Below are positions 1-7,998 of a stretch of 45,427 nt of DNA, piece after piece. How positions within the stretch are numbered: the first letter of the stretch is position 1; each line of letters begins with the position of its first letter. The stretch comes from an uncultured Pelagibacteraceae bacterium (GTDB lineage Bacteria > Pseudomonadota > Alphaproteobacteria > Pelagibacterales > Pelagibacteraceae), in contig CACFUH010000008.1 in the NCBI GenBank assembly GCA_902569415.1, forward strand, positions 1-45,427, written 5' to 3'. A program made the translations under genes and the position numbers. The notes beneath the pieces are model-generated. The model was not told where the DNA came from, did not search any database, and saw nothing but the letters and a program-made list of their open reading frames with translations.

Positions 1-1
1 C

Positions 2-913
2 TGGGCGTCAGCTGAATTGATGGCTAACGTAGATAAGATCATTTTAGAAAAAGGATATGGTTGTGAGGTTGAATTAGTGCCTGGTGCAACTATGCCAACT
101 TTTACTTCAATGAATGATAAAGGAACACCAGACATGAACCCTGAACAATGGGCAAATGCTGTTTATGAACCTTTAAAAGTAGCAGTAAGTGAAAAAAGAA
201 TATTCGTAGCAAACAAAGCTCCGATTACTGGACTTGGAGAAGGTTGGTGGATAACTCCTGGAACTGTTGAGAAGTATCCTCAGATAAAAGGAATGACAGC
301 TCTTGAAATACTTGAGCATCCTGAATGGTTTCCAGATAAAGAAGATCCTTCTAGAGGAGCTTTTGTAGGTTGTCCTGCTGGATGGGGATGTCAGTTAGCA
401 AATGCAAATTTATTTGTAGCTTACGAAATGGAGAAAAAAGGTTGGAATTTAATTGATCCAGGTTCTGCTGCAGGTCTAGATGGAACAATTTCAAAAGCAT
501 CAGACTCAGGAAAACCATGGTTTGGTTATTACTGGAACCCAACTTCAATGGTTGGAAAATATGGATTAATTCCAGTTCCTTTTGGTGTAGATTTTGCTGG
601 AAGAGATAACTGGGACAATTGCATAATGAAACCGGCTGGTGAGTGTGCAAATCCAAAACAAACTGCTTGGACAAAGTCAGAAGTAAATTCACTTATTACT
701 AAAAGCTTCGTAGACAATGGTGGAAAAGAAGCTGTAGCATATGTTGAAAAACGTACTTATCCTGGTGATATTATGAACGGAATGCTTGTATACATGGCAG
801 ACAATCAAGCGAAGGGTTCAGATGCAGCAGTTGAGTTTTTGAAAAAGCATGAAGACTTGTGGGGTAAATGGGTATCTTCATCAGCTAAGAAAAAAATCAA
901 AGCTGGTCTTTAA
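2..913 (+). CDS. Glycine betaine/DMSP-type ABC transporter substrate-binding protein (5' truncated)
   Basis: Periplasmic binding protein of the ProX/OpuAC class. The reading frame is open from base 2 (Trp-Ala-Ser-Ala-Glu-Leu before the first in-frame Met), so the signal peptide and N-terminus lie outside the window and the TTG/ATG at 17-22 should not be taken as the start. 303 residues are visible, with the Trp-rich stretches expected of a quaternary-ammonium cage (GLGEGWWITPG, GKPWFGYYWNPTS). It is followed after a hairpin by a matching permease. Downstream genes for a DmdA-like demethylase and a methylene-THF reductase homologue suggest the ligand is DMSP or glycine betaine. That is context, not proof; TMAO or another betaine is possible. 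The partner ATPase is not in view and probably lies upstream. Confidence 0.85.
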   Translation, partial: WASAELMANVDKIILEKGYGCEVELVPGATMPTFTSMNDKGTPDMNPEQWANAVYEPLKVAVSEKRIFVANKAPITGLGEGWWITPGTVEKYPQIKGMTALEILEHPEWFPDKEDPSRGAFVGCPAGWGCQLANANLFVAYEMEKKGWNLIDPGSAAGLDGTISKASDSGKPWFGYYWNPTSMVGKYGLIPVPFGVDFAGRDNWDNCIMKPAGECANPKQTAWTKSEVNSLITKSFVDNGGKEAVAYVEKRTYPGDIMNGMLVYMADNQAKGSDAAVEFLKKHEDLWGKWVSSSAKKKIKAGL

Positions 914-925
914 TATATAAATTAT

Positions 926-962
926 TTAACGAGCCTATAAAAAATAGGCTCGTTAATTTTTT
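926..962 (+). terminator. Intergenic hairpin with U-tract between binding protein and permease
   Basis: A perfect 12-bp stem (arms 926-937 and 945-956, core ACGAGCCTA/TAGGCTCGT) with a 7-base loop is followed by six T. It has the form of a rho-independent terminator but sits inside an operon, only 9 bp before the permease start. It therefore probably gives partial termination or 3'-end protection, so that binding protein exceeds permease. That role is inferred. Confidence 0.8.
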
Positions 963-971
963 AGGAATTTA

Positions 972-1856
972 ATGGAATTTTTTACTAAGTTTCCTGTTAT
1001 GGAGCGTTCGGCGCTTGCTGAATTTAGAAAAGGTATCGATTTCGCTTTTAGAGATTTTTCAAGAGCATATGGTGATGGTATAGAATCATTTTTTGATCCA
1101 TTATTATACTTTTTAGTCTGGTTAGAAAAATTGATGATGAATTCTCCATGGCCAATAATCATAGGTATAATTTGTGGTTTGGCTTGGATTGCATCAAAAA
1201 GTTGGAAACTTGTTTTAGGTGCAGCAATATCTTTCTTTTTAATAGGTTACTTTGGTATGTGGAAAGATTGCATGGCTACAGTTGCAATCATAACTGTATG
1301 TGTAATTATATGTATGACTATTGGAATACCTATGGGTGTGATAATGGCACGTTCTAACAGGGCTGAAAGAACAATATTGCCAGTTTTAGATATGATGCAA
1401 ACAATTCCAAGTTTTGTTTATTTAATTCCAATACTTATGTTGCTTGGTATTGGTAAAGTTCCTGGGTTAATAGCTATTTGTATATATGCAGTTCCGCCTA
1501 TAATAAGGCTAACAAACTTAGGTATAAGAGAAGTAGATAAAGAGACAATAGAAGCAAGCGAAGCTTTTGGAGCTACAAAACTACAAAAATTAAGAACTGT
1601 ACAAATACCTTTAGCTCTTCCAACTGTATTTGCTGGTGTTAACCAAACAATTATGATGGCATTAGCAATGGTTGTTATTGCTTCTATGATTGGAGTAAAA
1701 GGTTTAGGAGTGCCTATTTTAAGAGCAGTTTTAAACCAATATTTGGCTCTAGGATTGTTTAACGGTTTAGCAATTGTTGCTCTAGCGATAATTTTTGATA
1801 GGGCTGCTCAAGAATATGGTCGAAGAATACAAAAGCATAGAGGAATAAAAAGATAA
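972..1856 (+). CDS. ABC transporter permease, glycine betaine/proline (ProW/OpuAB) class
   Basis: Inner-membrane permease of 294 residues. After an amphipathic N-terminus (about 1-45) come several hydrophobic helices from about residue 58 onward. The binding-protein-dependent transport domain carries the EAA loop (EASEAFGATKLQKLRTVQIP), which docks the ATPase. A single-domain permease would act as a homodimer, in contrast to the fused permease at 24803-26956. An AGGA eight bases before the ATG is a plausible ribosome site. It pairs with the binding protein just upstream, and no ATPase gene follows. Family assignment is firm; the substrate (DMSP or glycine betaine) is inferred from neighbours. 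Confidence 0.88.
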   Translation: MEFFTKFPVMERSALAEFRKGIDFAFRDFSRAYGDGIESFFDPLLYFLVWLEKLMMNSPWPIIIGIICGLAWIASKSWKLVLGAAISFFLIGYFGMWKDCMATVAIITVCVIICMTIGIPMGVIMARSNRAERTILPVLDMMQTIPSFVYLIPILMLLGIGKVPGLIAICIYAVPPIIRLTNLGIREVDKETIEASEAFGATKLQKLRTVQIPLALPTVFAGVNQTIMMALAMVVIASMIGVKGLGVPILRAVLNQYLALGLFNGLAIVALAIIFDRAAQEYGRRIQKHRGIKR

Positions 1857-1919
1857 CCTGACCAATTTGTCTCTTCGATTTTTATAGACAGTCTTTTTAA
1901 AATAAATAAATATCCCTGA

Positions 1920-2648
1920 ATGAATTTTTCTTTAGAAATTGGGCCTAAAACTGACTTAGATACTTTGCCAGCATTAAAGGATGTATATGTAACTATGCTA
2001 CCTGGCGGTGACTATAAAGAAACCTCAGAACAAGCTGCTAAACTAGTCAAAAAAGGCTTTAATCCAATACCTCATTTTCCTGCTAGATCTATAGAAAATG
2101 AAGAACAGCTAAAAGATTTTATAAATAGATGTAAAAATGAGGGTGTAAAGCAAGCTTTAGTTATAGGGGGCAGCAGAGATCCCATAGGAAAATTCGATAG
2201 CTCGATTCAACTTTTAGAGACAGGATATTTTGAAAAAATGAAGATAGGAATCGCTGGACATCCAGAGGGTAGTCCTGATATATCCGATTCAAAGTTAGAA
2301 GAAGCTATGAAAGATAAAAAGCCTTATGCGGACTATATAGTGACTCAATGGTTATTAGATCCTCAATTAATTGTAGACTTTATTTCTAAACAAACAGTAC
2401 CAGTTCATGTCGGAATTACTGGGCCACTAAAAATAACTAGCTTAATTAAGTTTGCTAATATTGTAGGTGCAAAAAATTCCATAAATTTTCTTAAATCTAA
2501 TTTTAGTAAGGCGTTAGATTTATTGAAACCTAAAGACCCAAATGACTTAATTGGGAAAGTTAAATCGCATACTGATTTCTTCCACATTTATACATTCGGC
2601 GGCTTGAAGGAAACTAACAAGTGGTTGATGGAGAACAAATATGTCTAA
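1920..2648 (+). CDS. Methylenetetrahydrofolate reductase (MetF)-like protein
   Basis: A 242-residue TIM-barrel protein resembling MTHFR but shorter than typical MetF (about 290). The first strand (FSLEIGPK) corresponds to the family's FEFxPP segment with its catalytic Glu. The middle holds ALVIGGSRDPIG and IGIAGHPEGSPD, as in MetF folate/FAD-binding loops, and VHVGITGPLKITSL follows later. The product overlaps the start of the downstream DmdA-like gene by eight bases, so the two are probably translated together. A demethylase that makes 5-methyl-THF next to an enzyme that interconverts 5-methyl- and 5,10-methylene-THF is a coherent pair. The direction here would be oxidative, feeding C1 units to formate or serine. 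Its redox partner is unknown. Confidence 0.75.
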   Translation: MNFSLEIGPKTDLDTLPALKDVYVTMLPGGDYKETSEQAAKLVKKGFNPIPHFPARSIENEEQLKDFINRCKNEGVKQALVIGGSRDPIGKFDSSIQLLETGYFEKMKIGIAGHPEGSPDISDSKLEEAMKDKKPYADYIVTQWLLDPQLIVDFISKQTVPVHVGITGPLKITSLIKFANIVGAKNSINFLKSNFSKALDLLKPKDPNDLIGKVKSHTDFFHIYTFGGLKETNKWLMENKYV

Positions 2649-3999
2649 TGAATTTGACTATACAAAACTAAAACATGTAACTTCAGTTGATCAATCTGAT
2701 CGAGAAGTTCCATATAATTTAAGACAAAGTGGTCCTACTAAAGTTGAAATGTTAATTTCGACAAGAGTAAGAAAGTCACCTTACTGGCATTTATCTATGC
2801 AGGCAGGTTGTTGGAGAGCAACCGTTTATAATCGTATTTACCATCCAAGAGGTTATGTAAAACCTGAAGATGGTGGAGCGATGGTAGAGTATGATGCAAT
2901 TGTTAATCATGTAACAATGTGGAATGTTGCAGTTGAAAGACAAATTAGAGTTAAAGGTCCTGATGCAGAAAAATTTACAGATTATGTAATTACAAGAGAT
3001 GCAACAAAAATTTCTCCTATGAGAGCAAGATATGTAATTTTATGTAATGCTTACGGTGGAGTTTTAAACGATCCAATTCTTCTTAGAATTTCAAAAGATG
3101 AATTTTGGTTTTCATTATCAGATTCTGATATTGGAATGTATCTTCAGGGTGTTAACCATGATGGAAGATTTAATTGTACTGTTGAGGAAATTGACGCTTG
3201 TCCAGTACAAATCCAAGGTCCAAAATCAAAGGCTTTGATGAAAGATTTACTCGGTGATCAAGTTGATCTAGACGACATGCCTTTCTATGGTTTAGCTGAA
3301 GTTGAAGTTGCTGGAAGAAGTTGTGTTATTTCACAATCTGGTTTCTCAGGGGAGGCGGGGTATGAAATATATTTAAGAAATGCAACATTGTATGCTGATG
3401 ATATGTGGAATGCTGTTCTTGATGCAGGAAAAAAACATAATTTAATGGTTATTGCTCCAGCTCACCATAGAAGAATACAAGCAGGAATTCTTTCATGGGG
3501 ACAAGACATGGATCAACAACATAATCCTTTTCAGTGCAATCTTGGTTATCAAGTTTCATTATCAGGAAAAGGTGAATGGAATAAAAAAACTGATTATGTT
3601 GGTAAAGCTGCTTTAGAAAAAATGGGTGCTGAAATTAAAGCAGGAAAAAAACCTTATAAGCTTCAATTGGTTGGACTTGAATTAGGAGGTAAACCTATTG
3701 AAGAATATGCGCCAGATTTTTGGTTAATATCAAATGCGGATGGTGGAGATCCAGTTGGATTTATTACATCACCTTGGTATCACCCAGAAAAGAAACAAAA
3801 CATTGCAATGGGATATGTCCCATTTGATGGAACTCTAAATGCCAATGGTTTTCCAAAAGGTAAGGTAGGCACTAAATATAAAGTTCATTTACCTGCCAAA
3901 TATTCAGAAACACCCGGAACACCTGTTGATGCAGTTGTAGTTGATATTCCATTTAAAGAATCTTTTAACGCTAATACGAGAGAAGTAGTTAAAGGTTAA
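2641..3999 (+). CDS. DmdA-like folate-dependent demethylase (GcvT/aminomethyltransferase family)
   Basis: A 452-residue GcvT-family protein. From about residue 40 it follows the DMSP demethylase pattern: an opening segment with STRVRKSPYW and ATVYNRIYHP, then MWNVAVERQIRVKGPDA, GGVLNDPILL, FWFSLSDSDI, PVQIQGPKSKAL and GEAGYEIYL. The C-terminal barrel ends near residue 430. The SAR11 and roseobacter DmdA proteins I recall are about 365-370 residues. This one has an N-terminal extension of about 35 residues and inserted or extended C-terminal segments (for example WLISNADGGDPVGF), so it could be a divergent DmdA or demethylate another methylated osmolyte or aromatic methyl ether. It overlaps the MTHFR-like gene by eight bases. 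Family is sure; substrate is not. Confidence 0.75.
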   Translation: MSNEFDYTKLKHVTSVDQSDREVPYNLRQSGPTKVEMLISTRVRKSPYWHLSMQAGCWRATVYNRIYHPRGYVKPEDGGAMVEYDAIVNHVTMWNVAVERQIRVKGPDAEKFTDYVITRDATKISPMRARYVILCNAYGGVLNDPILLRISKDEFWFSLSDSDIGMYLQGVNHDGRFNCTVEEIDACPVQIQGPKSKALMKDLLGDQVDLDDMPFYGLAEVEVAGRSCVISQSGFSGEAGYEIYLRNATLYADDMWNAVLDAGKKHNLMVIAPAHHRRIQAGILSWGQDMDQQHNPFQCNLGYQVSLSGKGEWNKKTDYVGKAALEKMGAEIKAGKKPYKLQLVGLELGGKPIEEYAPDFWLISNADGGDPVGFITSPWYHPEKKQNIAMGYVPFDGTLNANGFPKGKVGTKYKVHLPAKYSETPGTPVDAVVVDIPFKESFNANTREVVKG

Positions 4000-4009
4000 T
4001 AATTTTTTA

Positions 4010-4036
4010 ATAGGGGAAATGATTAATTTCCCCTAT
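4010..4036 (+). terminator. Hairpin downstream of the DmdA-like gene
   Basis: A perfect 11-bp stem (arms ATAGGGGAAAT at 4010-4020 and ATTTCCCCTAT at 4026-4036) with a five-base loop begins 11 bases after the demethylase stop. The T-run expected of an intrinsic terminator is poor (ATTC follows). It may be a weak terminator or a 3'-end stabilising structure. Confidence 0.5.
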
Positions 4037-4050
4037 ATTCAACTTAAGAT

Positions 4051-4596
4051 ATGTTTGCGCAATTTTTAACTATTATATTTAGTTCAATAAAACTTGATAA
4101 AAATTTATACAATAATAATAAATTTTTTGGTGAAGCAGGAATATATTTTGCTGGTTTAATAATGATTTTAGATGGAGTTGCTGGTGCTGTCGCTGCAAAT
4201 TCGATAGTTAAAACATCAATAGGTATTTCGGGTTTAACTGCAATTATAACATGGTTGATTTGGGCGATTTTTATTTATGTAATTGGGGTTAAACTATTTT
4301 CTGATAAAGAAACAAAAGTAAATTTTAAAAAAATACTTGTAGCTGTAGGATATGCTCATGCTCCAGGTTTATTAAGGTTTTTCGCTGTTATGCCTGAATT
4401 TGTAATTCCTATAATATTTTTAACTCAATTTTGGATTTTTGCATCGCTAATAATTGCCACAAAACACGTCCTTAATATAAAATCTAGCTTTAAAGCATTT
4501 GGAATTGTTTTTTTATCTTTTTTAATTATTGCATTTTTATCTATCTCATTTGTAATGAGCAGAATGGATGCTTTGCCTATAAGCAATATAAGTTAA
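4051..4596 (+). CDS. Yip1-family-like integral membrane protein
   Basis: A 181-residue polytopic membrane protein. About five hydrophobic segments are visible (residues roughly 30-50, 58-82, 92-115, 118-136 and 145-168). The organisation (short amphipathic N-terminus LDKNLYNNNKFFGEAG, then helices with a conserved-looking GYAHAPGLLRFF loop) resembles bacterial Yip1-domain proteins, whose function in bacteria is poorly defined. Its stop overlaps the stop of a small minus-strand gene, so the two are convergent. A hairpin separates it from the demethylase, so it may be an independent transcript. Confidence 0.6.
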   Translation: MFAQFLTIIFSSIKLDKNLYNNNKFFGEAGIYFAGLIMILDGVAGAVAANSIVKTSIGISGLTAIITWLIWAIFIYVIGVKLFSDKETKVNFKKILVAVGYAHAPGLLRFFAVMPEFVIPIIFLTQFWIFASLIIATKHVLNIKSSFKAFGIVFLSFLIIAFLSISFVMSRMDALPISNIS

Positions 4597-4754
4597 ATTG
4601 GAAATAAAGTTTTTGATATTCTACAAGACTTGCATAATTTATATCCTGTAAGAATTAAATTTTCAGTTACGCTATTATCTTTTTTTTTACACTCTTCACA
4701 AATATCGTCCAATTCATTTTCTATTATTTTATTTTTATTGATATCTTCAATCAT
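4593..4754 (-). CDS. Small double-CxxC (zinc-ribbon-like) protein, 53 aa
   Basis: An open frame of 53 codons plus stop starts with ATG at 4754 inside the end of the upstream DUF3726-like gene (8-base overlap). It ends in TAA at 4593-4595, overlapping the convergent Yip1-like stop. The protein has two CxxC pairs (ICEECKKK and KLCKSCRI) 18 residues apart, the spacing of a small zinc ribbon. A nine-A run encodes three Lys between them. The frame fills an otherwise empty 150-bp gap and the cysteine pattern is unlikely by chance, which is why I call it a gene. It is the last gene of the 8385-to-4593 operon. Function unknown. Confidence 0.65.
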   Translation of the reverse strand: MIEDINKNKIIENELDDICEECKKKDNSVTENLILTGYKLCKSCRISKTLFPI

Positions 4755-5358
4755 TATCAGTTAATCCTGCTCCTGCCGCACCTATTTTTAATGAATCAGT
4801 TTCTTCGACAAAAGTTTCTTCGGATAATTTATAAAGCTCTTTCCATTCATTTTCATTAAATGAGTTATTATTTTCTATAAAGCTAATATTTACTGTATTG
4901 CAAATTTCCAAAATTTCATTTTTTAAATAATTTGAGTAAATTGATTGGTTAAGGTTTAATAAAAACTCTTTTTCATCAATTTTTAAAAAAATTCTTTTAC
5001 CTATTATTTCAGATGCCCTACTAACAAAAGGTAAAAATAATATTGGAAAAGCAACATTAGATATTTGAATATTTATTTTTTGATCTAACAAATTTATCTG
5101 ATCAATAAAGTTAGTTCCTAAAATAATTGGGCAAAAGGGTACTTTGTGCGCATTATTCGTATCAGAGATTAATGTTACTTTTTTGAACTCTTTTTCTTTA
5201 TAACCTTTTAAGAATTTATTTAAATTTTTCACGCCTGGTAAACCAAACAATTCAATTAATCTCATATTTTTGCCCACTTCTTCAGCAATACCCCATGAAA
5301 AACCTGCTCCTCTGGCTGCTCTTTTTGAAGTAGTGTCTATTTCGCTTAAAGTTTTCAT
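4747..5358 (-). CDS. DUF3726-like protein
   Basis: A 203-residue soluble protein. The N-terminus (residues 4-40: LSEIDTTSKRAARGAGFSWG, then IAEEVGKNMRLIE) matches my memory of the DUF3726 family, which opens with a 'KAARGAG..WG.AEEA' block. The rest is poorly conserved, and the last 25 residues contain an EETFVEETDSLKIGAAGAGL tail. No catalytic motif is evident. Its ATG overlaps the stop of the 552-aa gene by one base (TAATG), and its own end overlaps the 53-aa gene, so it is translationally coupled on both sides. Role unknown; it is presumably a partner of its operon neighbours. Confidence 0.6.
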   Translation of the reverse strand: MKTLSEIDTTSKRAARGAGFSWGIAEEVGKNMRLIELFGLPGVKNLNKFLKGYKEKEFKKVTLISDTNNAHKVPFCPIILGTNFIDQINLLDQKINIQISNVAFPILFLPFVSRASEIIGKRIFLKIDEKEFLLNLNQSIYSNYLKNEILEICNTVNISFIENNNSFNENEWKELYKLSEETFVEETDSLKIGAAGAGLTDND

Positions 5359-7016
5359 TAATTTAAAGAATTATAAACCCAATAATCATTAAATTTTTTT
5401 AATTCATTAGGCAACGGTGCTCCTTGAAACATAGATATTCTTAGCCACTTGTCTGATTTTGGATCAAACTTAACTGCCCCAAAGAATGATAATTTTAGTC
5501 TTAACATGTCTATTGGCATCAAATCAGATCCTATGGTATTATCTTGAATCTCTGAGTAAGGAAATTTTTCTGATATAAATGCTCTTCTAACCACGTGTCT
5601 AAGATCGTTGTTTTCTATTAAAAATCTGCCAATGTTTAAACTATTTTTTTGGTTTGATATTCTTTCATATAAATTTTTTATATCTCTTGCTATAGCTAAA
5701 GGTTGTTCTAGATCAGATCCTTGTTCAATGTATCTTTTTGCCAGTCTTGGTTCCTCTTTATTTCTTGAAATAAACCAAAAGTTATCATTGCTTTCTTTTT
5801 TACTAAAATCTATTTTTATAATATCTGCATATTTTTGTTCTAATATATTTCTTAGATCTAATACAGTTCTGTCTCCAGGAATGTTAAAAAATTTTTCTTC
5901 TTCAGAGCTCATTTCATGAACTAACGGATTTATAATAGAATCATATGGTTCTAACATCATAGAAACTATATACTCAGAGCATTCTAAATCTAGATTTTCC
6001 TCTACCCATAAATATAGTCTGTTAAAACTAAATTCATCTTGATAACTAAAAGAATCAATAAAAACTAACAATTTATTTAAGTCTATTATTAGTTGTTTTA
6101 TTTTATTTTTTTGAAATTCACTGTCAGTATTCCAAGAAGTTACATTTCTTATTGATTTTTTTAAACATTGAATAAAAATATCAAAATCATCTTTTTGTAC
6201 ATTTTTTACCTCTCTAACTTTTTTTAAAGCTTTCTCCCTTGCAAGTATCCAGTTATTTAAAAGTGTTGGATGATTTACAATAAAAGGTGCCATTCCTAGG
6301 CCTGTGGAATTTCCAATTCCTAAATTTCTACAAATTTCTTCATCTAATTTAACAAAATTTTTTGGATTTCTATGATTTGCAATATGGTTAACTTGATCAA
6401 AAGTAAATTGTCTAACTAAATAAACTAACATCATTTCCAATCTGAATGGTCCACAAATTTCCTCCCTATTTTTTATTCTAAATCTATCAGCTAAACCAAA
6501 TTTTCCTGATCCATAAACTGCTGTTGTTCTATATAAATAACCAACTTTTGATAAAAATTCTTTGTCAGGCTGTCTACCGTTTGAAAGGCTATCCACAACA
6601 TGTTCAAAAACTCTAACTGATTTATTTGCTCTTGAAAGTGTTAATTCCTTGTACGATAGTCTACCAACTTCTTGTTTTGGAACGTTTAGTTCTAATCTTT
6701 CAATGTCTTTTTTTGAAGGAATGCCATCGTATAGAACAAAAGCTGCATCCCATTTTGTTGCTATTACTCTATCTGATCTTTCTTCATCACTTATTTTATT
6801 TCCAAAGCAAACTAACGAATAGTTTCTATTTTTTTTTGAAAATGAATAAACTGCTCTTCCATATCCATTTTCGTCTAAATCAAAAAGATTTCTATTATAT
6901 TCCCAATCTTTAAATTCTTTTAAAAATGATCTTAAAAATGATAATTTTGATTGATGAAAAGATCCAAGTCTTGATAATTTCATAATAACTTTTGGGTCTC
7001 TTAATTCTACTTGCAT
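5358..7016 (-). CDS. Uncharacterised 552-aa protein
   Basis: I do not recognise this family. It is soluble, with no signal peptide or membrane segment, and rich in charged residues. Visible landmarks are an N-terminal region with AVYSFSKKNRNYSLVCFGN and RVIATKWDAAFVLYDG, a central FRLEMMLVYLVRQFTFDQVN plus HRNPKNFVKLDEEICRNLGI block, GLGMAPFIVNHP at about residue 240, and a C-terminal region with ARDIKNLYERI, DLRHVVRRAFIS and DLMPIDMLRLKLSFFGAVKF. It lies two bases downstream of a dipeptidase homologue and overlaps the DUF3726-like gene by one base. The tight coupling suggests a multi-protein function, possibly enzymatic, but no reaction can be assigned from sequence alone. Confidence 0.8.
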   Translation of the reverse strand: MQVELRDPKVIMKLSRLGSFHQSKLSFLRSFLKEFKDWEYNRNLFDLDENGYGRAVYSFSKKNRNYSLVCFGNKISDEERSDRVIATKWDAAFVLYDGIPSKKDIERLELNVPKQEVGRLSYKELTLSRANKSVRVFEHVVDSLSNGRQPDKEFLSKVGYLYRTTAVYGSGKFGLADRFRIKNREEICGPFRLEMMLVYLVRQFTFDQVNHIANHRNPKNFVKLDEEICRNLGIGNSTGLGMAPFIVNHPTLLNNWILAREKALKKVREVKNVQKDDFDIFIQCLKKSIRNVTSWNTDSEFQKNKIKQLIIDLNKLLVFIDSFSYQDEFSFNRLYLWVEENLDLECSEYIVSMMLEPYDSIINPLVHEMSSEEEKFFNIPGDRTVLDLRNILEQKYADIIKIDFSKKESNDNFWFISRNKEEPRLAKRYIEQGSDLEQPLAIARDIKNLYERISNQKNSLNIGRFLIENNDLRHVVRRAFISEKFPYSEIQDNTIGSDLMPIDMLRLKLSFFGAVKFDPKSDKWLRISMFQGAPLPNELKKFNDYWVYNSLN

Positions 7017-7018
7017 TT

Positions 7019-7984
7019 TTAAATATTTTTATAAAAATTATACCAATTGTTTCCTAAAATTCCTTGCACTTCTTCTTGGTTAAATCCAGTTTTTTTTAAA
7101 CCATTTTCTAAATTTTTAAATCCTCTTGCATCTTCAAACCAAACTGGTTGTTTTGGGAAACCAGGTTTATTTTTTGATCCTTCACCATAATTTTTTGATT
7201 TTGTCCATGTTCCATTTCTCATCCATTCAACAACTGCATCTGGTTGCTTTAAACACAAATCTGAACCTATGCCTATATTTTTTGCACCTATTAATTCAGC
7301 GGTTTTTGCTGTCATTTCACAAAAGTTTTCTAAGTTACAATTTGTTCCATCTTTAAGATGATGGGGATACAATGAAAGCCCAATCATTCCTCCACTTTTT
7401 GCTAAAGTTTTTAATAAATCATTAGATTTATTTCTTATTGCTTTATGCCAAAATAATGGATTGGCATGAGTTATTGCAATTGGTTTTTCACTTATCTCTA
7501 TTGCATCAAATGTACTTTTTTCTGCAGAATGCGACATGTCAATTACAATTCCAACTCTATTCATTTCCTTAATTACTTCTTTCCCAAAATTAGTAACTCC
7601 ACTATCAATTTTTTCATAACATCCTGTAGCTAGAAGAGATTGATTGTTATAAGTAAGCTGCATAAATTTACATCCCAGATCATGTACTTTTTCAATTAAG
7701 TTTATGTCGTCTTCAATTGGCGAGCAGTTTTGAAAACCAAAAAATATAGCTGTTTTTTTTTGCTCTTTAGCTTTTTCAATATCTTTATAGCTTTTACCAT
7801 GAAAAATTAAATCGGAATTATCTTTAAAATGTATATTCCATTCATCTACTCTTTTTAATAATTCATCATAATCTTCATGGTAAACTATAGTAACATGAAC
7901 AGCATCTAATTCTGCTTCTCTATTAATTTCAAAAATTTCTCTAGACCAATTACAATATTGTAAATTATCGATTTTATAATTCAT
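7019..7984 (-). CDS. Membrane-dipeptidase-like amidohydrolase (peptidase family M19 homologue)
   Basis: A 321-residue TIM-barrel metalloenzyme of the renal dipeptidase type. M19 landmarks are present: LTYNNQSLLATGCYE with the following GLT-like segment (DSGVTNFGKEVIKEMNRVG), VIDMSHSAEKSTFDAI, PIAITHANP (second metal His), NIGIGSDL (Asp) and a C-terminal VQGILGNNWYNFY helix. The usual N-terminal HxD metal pair is not visible; the protein opens YKIDNLQYCNWS instead. This is either a subfamily trait or means a mononuclear or different activity. There is no signal peptide, so it should be cytoplasmic. It sits between the thioredoxin-like gene (14 bp) and the 552-aa gene (2 bp) in one operon. Substrate could be a dipeptide or another amide. 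Confidence 0.8.
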   Translation of the reverse strand: MNYKIDNLQYCNWSREIFEINREAELDAVHVTIVYHEDYDELLKRVDEWNIHFKDNSDLIFHGKSYKDIEKAKEQKKTAIFFGFQNCSPIEDDINLIEKVHDLGCKFMQLTYNNQSLLATGCYEKIDSGVTNFGKEVIKEMNRVGIVIDMSHSAEKSTFDAIEISEKPIAITHANPLFWHKAIRNKSNDLLKTLAKSGGMIGLSLYPHHLKDGTNCNLENFCEMTAKTAELIGAKNIGIGSDLCLKQPDAVVEWMRNGTWTKSKNYGEGSKNKPGFPKQPVWFEDARGFKNLENGLKKTGFNQEEVQGILGNNWYNFYKNI

Positions 7985-7998
7985 TTTTAATTTTAAGA

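Noticed and set aside
17..22. TTG/ATG as the start of the first binding protein
   Set aside because: The frame continues upstream to base 2 in family-like sequence and no signal peptide follows these codons, so the gene is cut by the window edge.
1857..1919. Possible hairpin (TGTCT/AGACA) with a short T-run after the first permease
   Set aside because: Only five base pairs with a 13-base loop; too weak to call a terminator in AT-rich DNA.
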